Shown here piece after piece: positions 42,517-50,788 of a DNA stretch of 64,000 bases. This DNA is from Sinomonas albida (GTDB lineage Bacteria > Actinomycetota > Actinomycetes > Actinomycetales > Micrococcaceae). The stretch spans positions 124,001 to 188,000 of the forward strand of contig NZ_SWDW01000007.1 in the NCBI RefSeq assembly GCF_004919045.1. Direction: 5' to 3'. Every line of letters starts with the position of its first letter. Positions within the stretch are counted from its first letter, which is position 1. The notes below the pieces were generated by a model. It worked only from the letters and a program-made list of their open reading frames with translations. It did not search any database and was not told where the DNA came from. Made by a program: the position numbers and the translations under genes.

Positions 42517-43026
42517 ATGAAGATCCTCCAGCGCTTCACAGTCCTCCGAGGCAGCCGACGCGCGGTGGCGACCCTCGCCGCCGTCGTCCTCCTCCTTGCG
42601 GTCGGCGCGGCCGCCTCCGCCTACTGGCTCATGGGCGGTGTCGGCTCGGGAAACGCCGCGGCGGGGCAGCTGCAGGCCCTGACGGGCAAGGCCCTCGTTC
42701 AGCTGGCACCGGGCCAGGCGCCGCTCTACCCGGGTGGGACAGCCGATGCCGCCGTCAGCATCACCAATCCCAACCCGTACGACGTCCAGCTCTACAGCGT
42801 CGCCGCGGCCGGTCCGGCCGCCCCCGATGCCGGGCATCCACAATGCGTGACGACGGGGGTCGCGTTCCAGAGCCCCGCCGCACCGCTCACGCCGACGGTC
42901 ACGATCCCCGCCAACGCCACGCTGACCGTTTCCCTCCCGAGAACGGTCACGATGGACCTCACCTCGGATTCCGGGTGCCAAGGCGCGATGTTCGACCTCC
43001 CGCTGATCCTCGAGGTGCGCAAGTGA
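42517..43026 (+). CDS. Small secreted protein with AYW-type signal peptide
   Basis: Exported protein of 169 aa. The signal ends in AAASAYW (residues 31-37), then LMGGVGSGNAAAGQ, closely echoing the first gene of the operon. The mature module has YPGGTADAAVSITNPNPYDV and the cysteine pair C110/C154 (SDSGCQGAMFD). AGGGGA 6 nt before the ATG. One base separates it from the preceding stop, and its own stop overlaps the next start (GTGA). Homology with genes one and two of the operon is visible by eye; function unknown. Confidence 0.75.
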   Translation: MKILQRFTVLRGSRRAVATLAAVVLLLAVGAAASAYWLMGGVGSGNAAAGQLQALTGKALVQLAPGQAPLYPGGTADAAVSITNPNPYDVQLYSVAAAGPAAPDAGHPQCVTTGVAFQSPAAPLTPTVTIPANATLTVSLPRTVTMDLTSDSGCQGAMFDLPLILEVRK

Positions 43027-44867
43027 ACCGTCACCAGACCACCGCCGGCCGCGCCACGCCTCTGCGTCGCCTCGGCAGGCGCGGCACCGCGCTGCTTGCG
43101 GCGGCACTCCTCGTCGCTGGCAGCGGCGGGGCCGCGTTCGCCTACTGGCAGGCGGCATCGGGCACCCAGAACGCCGTGGCGGGTGCCGACGCCCTCGCGC
43201 AAGGGCCAACGCCGGTCGCTACCGCGGCACGCCAGAGCGTCACGGTGTCCTGGGCAGCCAGCGCCACGGCAGGCGGACACGCCGCATCCGGCTACACGGT
43301 GCGCCGCTACAGCACCTCGACCGGCGGCAGCCCGGTCCCCGCCGGGGCGGGGTGCGCGGGAGCCCTCGCCGCCCTCTCCTGCACCGAGACCGGCGTTCCA
43401 GCGGGGACGTGGTATTACACCGTCACGCCGCTGCTCGGCAATTGGAGCGGCGCAGAGGGCGGCCGCGGCAGCGGCGTCATCTCGGACGGGACGGCACCCA
43501 CTGTCTCCGTGACCTCGATCTCGCCCCCGCCGAACGCCGCGGGCTACGACAACGTCAGCCCCGTTGTGGTCACGCTGGCCGCCGTCGACGAGGCTGGCGG
43601 CAGCGGTGTCACCTCGCTCACCTACACCCTCGACGGCGGGCAGCCCGTGACCCTTGCCGCCAGCACGACGTCCGTATCCGTGGCCGGCGACGGCACCCAT
43701 ACCCTCGTGTACTCAGCCACCGATCGGGCCGGCAACGTGTCGGCCAACCAATCGCTGACACTCCGGATCGACACGCAGGCCCCCGCCGCGCCTTCGTTGG
43801 CCGTTCCCGCCGTGGTCAATGCTGCGAATGTGGCCTCTGTACCGATCTCCGGGACGGCCGAGGCGGCCAGCACGGTCACCGTCGTCGCCTCCGACGGCGC
43901 CGGCCGCACCGCGAGCGGTACGGCCACGGCGAGCTCGACCGGCACGTGGTCGCTCCCGACCCTCAACGTGACGAACCTCAACGACGGCACGCTGACCGTG
44001 AATGCCACCGCCCAGGACCTCGCTGGCAACAACAGCGCCCCCACCACCGTGAGCGTCACGAAGGACACCGTCTCTGCCGCCCCCGTGTTCACCACGGTTC
44101 CCGCAAAGATCACGGGGGACACGGTGGCTGCGGTCCAGCTCGCGGGCACGGCCGAGGCCGGGGCGACGGTCGCCCTGACTGCCACCGGCGCGGTGAGCGG
44201 CACGGCGACGGCCTCGGCGACAGCCAACAGTGCGGGGAACTGGTCCGCCACCATGAACCTGAGTGCTCTGAGCTCCGGGGCGGTGACCTTCTCCGCCCGG
44301 GCCACCGACGTGGCGGAGAACGTCAGCACGGTCACGACGGCCACGAGCCGCATCGGTCCCAAGGTCGTCTCGGTGACGCTCCAGAACGGCGGACTCGCCG
44401 GCACAGCGGACACGAACGACAAGGTCGTGATCGTGTTCAACGAGACGATGAATCCGAGTTCCCTGTGCGACCTCTGGACCAGTCCGACGGGGCCTTGGAC
44501 CCAATCCGCGAACAGCGTGAGCGTCCAGATCACCCGCAACGCCGGCAACGACCTCCTCACCCTTCCGTCGACAGGCTGCACGACGTCGGGCTTCGGCAGC
44601 GTCGCTCTCGGCACGGCCTACACCACGGGCTCGGGAGGAAACCTCACCTTCAAGGGATCCGGCCAGAACCAACCGTCCTCGGTCTCGCTCGGCGCCGACA
44701 GGAAGACGCTCACCATCACCCTCGGAGCACTCAAGAGCGGCGTCCCCGGCACGGGAGCAGGGGCCAGCATCCCCGCCTATCAGCCGGCCACGACGGGTAC
44801 CCCCACCGACACCGCGGGAGTTCCTCTCGGCACCCTGCCCGTGAATGGAACGTCGACGCACTTCTGA
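43023..44867 (+). CDS. Large secreted multi-domain Ig-like/FN3 protein
   Basis: Exported protein of 614 aa. Alternate-type signal GGAAFAYW at about 35-42. Then a fibronectin-III-like domain (about 57-150, QSVTVSWAASATAGGHAASG), an Ig-like domain with YTLDGGQPVTLAAS and HTLVYSATDRAGNVSANQ, two further Ig-like domains with the ISGTAEAASTVTVVASDGAG and LAGTAEAGATVALTATG openings, and a C-terminal domain (about 445-610) with NDKVVIVFNETMNPSSLC. No LPxTG motif or membrane anchor at the end. Probably an adhesive or matrix component acting with the three small products. Confidence 0.78.
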   Translation: MNRHQTTAGRATPLRRLGRRGTALLAAALLVAGSGGAAFAYWQAASGTQNAVAGADALAQGPTPVATAARQSVTVSWAASATAGGHAASGYTVRRYSTSTGGSPVPAGAGCAGALAALSCTETGVPAGTWYYTVTPLLGNWSGAEGGRGSGVISDGTAPTVSVTSISPPPNAAGYDNVSPVVVTLAAVDEAGGSGVTSLTYTLDGGQPVTLAASTTSVSVAGDGTHTLVYSATDRAGNVSANQSLTLRIDTQAPAAPSLAVPAVVNAANVASVPISGTAEAASTVTVVASDGAGRTASGTATASSTGTWSLPTLNVTNLNDGTLTVNATAQDLAGNNSAPTTVSVTKDTVSAAPVFTTVPAKITGDTVAAVQLAGTAEAGATVALTATGAVSGTATASATANSAGNWSATMNLSALSSGAVTFSARATDVAENVSTVTTATSRIGPKVVSVTLQNGGLAGTADTNDKVVIVFNETMNPSSLCDLWTSPTGPWTQSANSVSVQITRNAGNDLLTLPSTGCTTSGFGSVALGTAYTTGSGGNLTFKGSGQNQPSSVSLGADRKTLTITLGALKSGVPGTGAGASIPAYQPATTGTPTDTAGVPLGTLPVNGTSTHF

Positions 44868-44891
44868 CGGCTCGGATGGCAGACTGGCGCC

Positions 44892-47816
44892 ATGCCGGAC
44901 GCCACCCATCGCGACGCCACGACCCCTCGCAGCACCGCCGCACCCGACGCCCCAGACCGCCACACCGCCCCCGCGCAGGACACCCCCACACAGGACACCC
45001 CCGCGCCGGACGCCCCCACACAGGACACCCCCGAGCACCGCCGCCTCGCCGAGTCCCCCGGGGATTCGGATCCCTGGCGCCTCTGGGGCCCGTATCTGGC
45101 CGGACGCCAGTGGGGCACGGTCCGCGAGGACTACTCGGAGGACGGCGACGCCTGGGACTTCTTCCCGTTCGACCACGCGCATCGGCGGGCCTATCGCTGG
45201 GGCGAGGACGGGATCGCTGGCCTGTGCGACCGCTTCGGCTTCCTCAACCTCGGCGTCGCGCTGTGGAACGGCCACGACGACCGGCTCAAGGAGCGCTACT
45301 TCGGCCTCACGAACGGCCAAGGCAACCACGGGGAGGACGTTAAGGAGCACTGGTGGCACGTCGACGCGACACCCACGCATTCGTGGGCCAAGACGCTGTA
45401 CCGGTACCCGCAGGCGGCGTATCCGTACGAGGACCTCGTGCGCACGAACGGGAGCCTCTCCCGCGAGTCCCCGGAGTACGAGCTGTCGGACACGGGAGTC
45501 CTCCGCGAGGACCGCTTCTTCGACATCGAGACCGTGCACGCGAAGGCCTCGCCCGACGACGTGTGCGTCACCATCACCGCAACCAACCACGGCCCGGACC
45601 CTGCGCCGCTCGATCTCGTCGCGCAGCTGTGGTTCCGGAACACGTGGGCCTGGGGTCGCGACGAGCGCGTCCCACAGCTGCGCAGGCTGCGCCCGCCCGA
45701 GCTCCGGCCAGGCGGCGTCGTCGCGATCGAGGCGACCCACGGATTCCTGGGCCGCTACGTCCTGGCGGCGGACACGTTCCGGGCTGAAGGCGCGCCCCTG
45801 GGCGCGGCGCGCGCTGCCTGGCCTCACCATGTGGCGCCCGAGGTGATGTTCTGCGACAACGAGAGCAACGACGTCGAGCTCTTCGGCGCTCCGGAGAACC
45901 GCTCGCCCCACCCCACCGACGCGATCGACGCCGCGATCGTCCGCGACGACCGCTCTCTGCTCAATCCGGCCGAGACGGGCACGAAGGCGGCCGTGCGCTG
46001 GCGCATCCCCGCGATCGCCCCAGGCGCGAGCGTGACCGTGCGCCTTCGGCTGACGGGCGAGATGCTCCCGCTCGACCCGTTCGGCGTCGGGTTCGACGAC
46101 GTCCTCGCCGACCGTGAGCGGGAGGCGGACGAGTTCTACGCGGCGGTCCTCGGGACAGGGTCCGGCCCGACCCCCAGCCCCGCCGGCGCGGGCACGGGCG
46201 CGGAGCAGACGACGGCGGAGGACGCCTTCGTGGCCCGCCGCGCCTTCGCCGGGCTCCTGTGGGGCAAGCAGCATTATCGCTACTCCGTGCGCGAGTGGCT
46301 CGAGGGGGACCCGGCGTTCCCGGCCCCGCCCGGCGACCGCCTCGGGCTCGCGGGGCGCAACTCGGGGTGGCGGCATCTTGCCCTCGCCGATGTCATCTCG
46401 ATGCCGGACGAGTGGGAGTACCCGTGGTTCGCCTCGTGGGACCTGGCGTTCCACTGCGTGGCGCTCGCCCACATCGATCCCGAGTTTGCGAAGGGCCAGC
46501 TCGTGCTCCTGTGCCGGGAGTGGGCGATGCACCCGGACGGGCAGCTTCCCGCCTACGAGTGGGCGTTCGGAGACGTGAATCCGCCCGTCCACGCGTGGGC
46601 GGCCTGGCAGGTCTACTGCATCGACGGCGGCCGCGACCTCGACTTCCTCACCCGAGTGTTCGCGAAGCTCCTGCTCAACTTCTCGTGGTGGGTCAACCGC
46701 AAGGACGCCGACGGCTCGAACCTGTTCGAGGGCGGCTTCCTCGGGATGGACAACATCGGGCTCTTCGACCGCTCGAAGGGACTGCCGCCGGGCCATCGGC
46801 TCGAGCAGTCGGACGCGACGAGTTGGATGGCGTTCTACTGCCTGACCATGATGCGGATCGCGCTCGAGCTAGCGCGCCAGGACCGGGTGTGGGACGATCT
46901 CGCGACCAAGTTCCTCGAGCACTTCCTCTCGATCGCGGACGCCATGGACACGTTCGGGAGCGCCGGCGTCGAGCTGTGGGACGAGGCGGACGGCTTCTTC
47001 TACGACGTCCTCGTGGCCGACGACGGGAGCCAACAGCGCCTCCCGATCCGCAGCATGGTCGGCCTCCTGCCGCTCCTCGCAGTCGCGGTCGCCCCCGAGT
47101 GGGCCCAGGCGGAGCTTCCCGACTTCGCGCAGAACCTGCACTGGCTCCAGCGGCACCGGCCGGAGCAGATGGGCGCGCTCCTGCGAGCCACGAGCAGCGG
47201 GGCGAACCCCGACGCTGACGTCGCCTCGCGGCTCACGCTCGCAGTCCTGCATGGCGAGCGGCTCACGCGCGTGCTCGCGCGCATGCTCGACGAACGCGAG
47301 TTCCTCTCCCCCTACGGGCTCCGCTCCCTCTCGGCCGCGTACCGCGAACCGTTCACCGTCAGCGTCGCAGGCCAACCGATGACCATCGCCTATCTGCCGG
47401 GCGAGTCGGACTCGGGCCTGTTCGGCGGGAACTCGAACTGGCGCGGGCCCGTGTGGTTCCCCGTCAACGTCCTCATGGCCGACGCCCTCGCCGTCTTCGC
47501 CGAGGGCTCGGGGGCGGACGTCACCGTCGAGTTCCCCACGGGCTCGGGGACGCGCGTCTCCCTCGGGGTCGTGGCCCGCGAGCTCGAAGGGCGCCTCGTG
47601 CGGCTGTTCCGGCCGGACGAGACAGGCCGACGCCCCAGCACGCCGCGCCACCACCCAGCGGGTCCGCTGTGGGATGCGCACCCCACGTTCAGCGAGTACT
47701 TCCACGGCGACACGGGCGCGGGAATCGGGGCGTCGCACCAGACGGGCTGGACCGCGCTCGTCGCCCACCTCGTGTGCAGGCACGCTCAGGAGCCAGCCGA
47801 CCCCAAAACCCCGTAG
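44892..47816 (+). CDS. GH63-family glycoside hydrolase
   Basis: Cytoplasmic protein of 974 aa, no signal peptide. The first 50 residues are an Asp/Thr/Pro/Ala repeat (TQDTP, APDAP). The (alpha/alpha)6-barrel from about 450 has EWEYPWFASWDLAFHCVALA, EWAFGDVNPPVHAWAAWQVY, NSNWRGPVWFPVNVLM and FSEYFHGDTGAGIGASHQTG, typical of GH63 and mannosylglycerate-hydrolase-like glucosidases. Catalytic acids were not assigned. It starts 24 bp after the secreted-protein operon and may be cotranscribed. Overlaps convergent menC by 31 bp. An alpha-glucoside or mannosylglycerate-type substrate is a family-level guess. Confidence 0.85.
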   Translation: MPDATHRDATTPRSTAAPDAPDRHTAPAQDTPTQDTPAPDAPTQDTPEHRRLAESPGDSDPWRLWGPYLAGRQWGTVREDYSEDGDAWDFFPFDHAHRRAYRWGEDGIAGLCDRFGFLNLGVALWNGHDDRLKERYFGLTNGQGNHGEDVKEHWWHVDATPTHSWAKTLYRYPQAAYPYEDLVRTNGSLSRESPEYELSDTGVLREDRFFDIETVHAKASPDDVCVTITATNHGPDPAPLDLVAQLWFRNTWAWGRDERVPQLRRLRPPELRPGGVVAIEATHGFLGRYVLAADTFRAEGAPLGAARAAWPHHVAPEVMFCDNESNDVELFGAPENRSPHPTDAIDAAIVRDDRSLLNPAETGTKAAVRWRIPAIAPGASVTVRLRLTGEMLPLDPFGVGFDDVLADREREADEFYAAVLGTGSGPTPSPAGAGTGAEQTTAEDAFVARRAFAGLLWGKQHYRYSVREWLEGDPAFPAPPGDRLGLAGRNSGWRHLALADVISMPDEWEYPWFASWDLAFHCVALAHIDPEFAKGQLVLLCREWAMHPDGQLPAYEWAFGDVNPPVHAWAAWQVYCIDGGRDLDFLTRVFAKLLLNFSWWVNRKDADGSNLFEGGFLGMDNIGLFDRSKGLPPGHRLEQSDATSWMAFYCLTMMRIALELARQDRVWDDLATKFLEHFLSIADAMDTFGSAGVELWDEADGFFYDVLVADDGSQQRLPIRSMVGLLPLLAVAVAPEWAQAELPDFAQNLHWLQRHRPEQMGALLRATSSGANPDADVASRLTLAVLHGERLTRVLARMLDEREFLSPYGLRSLSAAYREPFTVSVAGQPMTIAYLPGESDSGLFGGNSNWRGPVWFPVNVLMADALAVFAEGSGADVTVEFPTGSGTRVSLGVVARELEGRLVRLFRPDETGRRPSTPRHHPAGPLWDAHPTFSEYFHGDTGAGIGASHQTGWTALVAHLVCRHAQEPADPKTP

Positions 47817-48811
47817 CACCGACGCAGGCGGTCGAGCCACCACGCGCGCCGCTCGGCCGGGGCCGCGTGCTCGGCGAGGAGCTCGGGGTCCGGCGTAGGG
47901 GACTCGAGGGGCAGGCAGCCGCCGCTCGGCACGAGGGGCGAGCGGACGACGTCGTGCGCGAACAGCGCGCCGGTGCCGAGGCCGCACGCGTACGGGAGCT
48001 CGGGCAACGCCGCGGCGAGCGCGACGCCCGCGGCGAGGCCCACGGACGTGTCGAGGGCCGAGCTCACCACCGCCGGCAGGCCTGCGGCGCCTACGATCTC
48101 GAGGGCCCGCCGCACCCCGCCGAGGGGTGCGGCCTTGACCACAATGAGGTCGGCGGCGCCGGCGCGGGCCACGCGGAGCGGGTCTTCGGCCTTGCGGACG
48201 CTCTCGTCGGCAGCAATGAGCACGGGAGTGCCGGCTGCGGCGAGGCGGGCGCGCACCGCGGCGAGCCCCTCGATCCCGGCGGCCGGCTGCTCGGCGTACT
48301 CGAGTTCGAACGGCGCGAGCGCGGCGAGCGCCTCAACGGCCTCGTCCACCGACCAGGCCGCGTTGGCGTCGACGCGCAGGGCCGCATCCGGCAGGGCCTC
48401 GCGCACGGCGGCGACCCGAGCGACGTCGTCCGCGAGAGTCTGCCCCCGCTCGGCGACCTTGACCTTCACCGCCGAGACCGGGCCGTACTTCGCAAGCACC
48501 TCGGGCACGCGCGTCGCGGGGACAGCGGGGACCGTCGCGTTGACCGGCACGGTGTCCCGCACGGACGCGGGGAACCCTTCCCACGCAGCCTCGATGGCCG
48601 ACGCGAGCCAGCGCGAGGATTCGACGTCGTCGTACTCGAGGAACGGGGCGAACTCGCCCCACCCTGCGGGGCCGCGCAGGAGGAGCGCCTCGCGTTCGAG
48701 GACGCCGCGGAACCGCACCGTGAGCGGCAGACGGACGACGGCGGCACTCGCCTCGAGCGCCTCGAGCGGCGGGAGGGCACCGGGACGGAGGTCTGGTTCG
48801 AGGCCAGTCAT
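47786..48811 (-). CDS. menC: o-succinylbenzoate synthase
   Basis: Enolase-superfamily enzyme of 341 aa making o-succinylbenzoate for menaquinone. Catalytic pattern: lysine pair SAVKVKVAE, metal ligands D (LRVDANAAWS), E (LEYAEQP) and D/E (IAADESV), and the second lysine LIVVKAAPLGG. ATG 48811 overlaps the stop of the M50 peptidase gene (ATGA), so the two are coupled. Its end overlaps the convergent GH63 gene. Confidence 0.93.
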   Translation of the reverse strand: MTGLEPDLRPGALPPLEALEASAAVVRLPLTVRFRGVLEREALLLRGPAGWGEFAPFLEYDDVESSRWLASAIEAAWEGFPASVRDTVPVNATVPAVPATRVPEVLAKYGPVSAVKVKVAERGQTLADDVARVAAVREALPDAALRVDANAAWSVDEAVEALAALAPFELEYAEQPAAGIEGLAAVRARLAAAGTPVLIAADESVRKAEDPLRVARAGAADLIVVKAAPLGGVRRALEIVGAAGLPAVVSSALDTSVGLAAGVALAAALPELPYACGLGTGALFAHDVVRSPLVPSGGCLPLESPTPDPELLAEHAAPAERRAWWLDRLRRCYGVLGSAGS

Positions 48812-49524
48812 GCGGCAACCCTCAGGACGAGCCACGCCGCCGCGCCGCAGGCCGCGATGACGACGGCGAACGAGAACAGCCAGAACCCCGCCGGCACGCC
48901 GGTCTTGCGCGACAGGATGTACGCGTCGGAGCTCGCGAGCTCGCGGCGGCGCGTCGTGTGGACGGACACGAGGTTCCACCAGTCGCGGACGGCGCCCAGG
49001 ACAAGGGCCACCCCAGCGCCGAGCGCGAGGTGCCCCTGCAGATCCGGCGGCACGGCCACCACGAGGATCGCGACGGCGAGAATCGCGCCCAGGACGATGA
49101 GGACGCCTTGGAGATTGCGAATGAACAGGAAGACGGCGATGAGCACGACCACCGCCCCCGACAGCGCGGCGCGGCCCCATCCCGCGGCAGACGCCGCGAC
49201 GAGCGCGGCGCCGACGACGGCGGGCGCCGGGTAGCCCCAGAAGCCGAACCAGACGGCCCGGCCACGCCCCATCCCCTGGGTCGTGCCGCCTTGGTCCATG
49301 CGGAGCGTGATCCCGGTGACGCGCATGCCGGTGAGGAGCCCGGCGAAGGCATGGCCCAGCTCGTGGACGATCGTCACGAAGCGGCCGAAGAAGTGCCACA
49401 GGACCGGGACGACGCACAGCGCCGCCGCGCCGATCAGCAGCCACACGAGCTCGCTCGCGGGCACCGTGAGCGGCGCGGTGTGCGTGAAACCCTGGACGAA
49501 CGCCGCCCACCATTCCTGAACCAT
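48808..49524 (-). CDS. M50-type membrane metallopeptidase-like protein
   Basis: Membrane protein of 238 aa with about six helices. The zinc motif HELGH is at 54-58 (FVTIVHELGHAFAGLLTGMR), as in M50 B-like families, and a later Asp-containing segment GAVRDWWNLVSV may supply the third ligand. Substrate unknown. ATG 49524 was chosen: TAGGGT lies 7 nt upstream (leaderless); GTG 49527 is adjacent. It is followed by menC with a 4-bp overlap, an association whose meaning is unclear. Confidence 0.82.
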   Translation of the reverse strand: MVQEWWAAFVQGFTHTAPLTVPASELVWLLIGAAALCVVPVLWHFFGRFVTIVHELGHAFAGLLTGMRVTGITLRMDQGGTTQGMGRGRAVWFGFWGYPAPAVVGAALVAASAAGWGRAALSGAVVVLIAVFLFIRNLQGVLIVLGAILAVAILVVAVPPDLQGHLALGAGVALVLGAVRDWWNLVSVHTTRRRELASSDAYILSRKTGVPAGFWLFSFAVVIAACGAAAWLVLRVAA

Positions 49525-49597
49525 CACCCCGACCCTAGCGGAGCAAGCTGAGGGGTCCCAGCTGAGAAGCGCAGCGGGGTGTGTCACCCTTGAAGCC

Positions 49598-50512
49598 ATG
49601 GCATCAACGCGCGCGCAACCCGACACGCCCAGCTCATCGCGGCATGTGGCGCCGCTCCGCGACGCCATCGCGAGGCCGGGGCTGTTCATCGGGGCAGCAC
49701 TCGCGAGCGCCGCCGGGGTCGCAGGGACGTACTGGTTCTTCGTCCGCACGACCACCGGCCAGTACATCGACGAGTCGGCACTCGACGAGGCGGTCGCGCT
49801 CTACGGCGAGCGCGCCGCGAAGGCCGCGCTGGGCTTCCTCGACGCCCTGCCGACCATGGCCGTCGTCGTCGGCATTGGGGGGCTGCTGTACGCAGCCATC
49901 GCGAAGGGCCGCTGGTCGGCCGCGCTCATCGCCTTCTTGGGGGCCGCGCTCGCCAACATCGCCACGCAGGTCCTCAAGGCGTACGTTTTCACCCGGCCGT
50001 TCCGCGGCGTCGAGACGCTCATGGACAACTCGCTCCCCTCAGGCCACACGACGCTCGCTGCCTCGGCCGCCGCTGCCGTGTTCTTGGTCACGTCGCCGTC
50101 GTGGCGGCCGTTCATCGCGTGGGCCGGCGGGACGTTCGCCATCCTCTCGGGCGGCGCCACCCTCGTGAACCAGTGGCACCGGCCCTCGGACGTCATCGCG
50201 GCATTCCTCGTGGTCGGGGCGGTCATGACGCCGGCCGGGTGGATCATCATGCGAACCGGTTGGCGATGGAACACCTGGGAGGGCTTCGGGAGCCAGTGGA
50301 CGGCGTCCCGGGTGTGGCTCGCGCTGCCGGTCCTCGCCGGCGTCTGCGCCATGGGGCTCGCGATCTCGCTGCTCGCGCGCCTCGCTCCGGGGTCTGGCGT
50401 CACGAGCACCACCCACTATTTCTGGGCGGGCATCTCGCTCATCGTGATCAGCGGCTATCTCCTGACGGTTGCGGCGACCTGGCTGTTCGCCGTCGCGGCG
50501 CGCAGGGACTAA
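49598..50512 (+). CDS. PAP2-family membrane phosphatase
   Basis: Integral membrane phosphatase of 304 aa. PAP2 motifs: K127-x5-R133P (KAYVFTRPF), PSGHT at 147-151, and H194-x3-D198 in LVNQWHRPSDV. About six helices. Likely substrates are lipid phosphates such as undecaprenyl or phosphatidyl compounds, which cannot be told from sequence. Divergent from the M50 gene; a terminator follows at 50653-50698. Confidence 0.88.
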   Translation: MASTRAQPDTPSSSRHVAPLRDAIARPGLFIGAALASAAGVAGTYWFFVRTTTGQYIDESALDEAVALYGERAAKAALGFLDALPTMAVVVGIGGLLYAAIAKGRWSAALIAFLGAALANIATQVLKAYVFTRPFRGVETLMDNSLPSGHTTLAASAAAAVFLVTSPSWRPFIAWAGGTFAILSGGATLVNQWHRPSDVIAAFLVVGAVMTPAGWIIMRTGWRWNTWEGFGSQWTASRVWLALPVLAGVCAMGLAISLLARLAPGSGVTSTTHYFWAGISLIVISGYLLTVAATWLFAVAARRD

Positions 50513-50652
50513 GCGCGCAGGCACAACGCATCTGACTTCCCGGGAAGCTCTCAGCATCCGACCCGTTGCGCTTGGGCACCGGAGGCGATTAGCCTTTGCC
50601 ATATCCATTCATTGGACTAATCGGCTTGACGAAACTCTGCTTCGGGGCCGAT

Positions 50653-50698
50653 GGACGGCACGACTGCTATTGGGGGCAGCCGTGCCGTCCCCTTTTCT
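50653..50698 (+). terminator. Intrinsic terminator downstream of the PAP2 gene
   Basis: GGACGGCACG (50653-50662) pairs with CGTGCCGTCC (50681-50690), extended inward by ACTGC/GCAGC-type pairing, followed by CCTTTTCTT. It lies 140 bp after the PAP2 stop. The 275-bp gap to the next gene otherwise shows no coding sequence; the AT-rich patch at 50597-50632 could be a promoter. Confidence 0.8.
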
Positions 50699-50788
50699 TG
50701 GGCATGGACCGCTCCCGTTAGTGGGCGCACGCAGTTCGCATAGCTAGGCGCGCGGCGGTTCGGGGCACCTCGGTTTGGCCCGATTGCC

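Noticed and set aside
50597-50700. Small RNA between a putative promoter and the terminator after the PAP2 gene
   Set aside because: The promoter-like patch is too close to the hairpin for a convincing independent transcript; simple termination of the PAP2 mRNA explains it.
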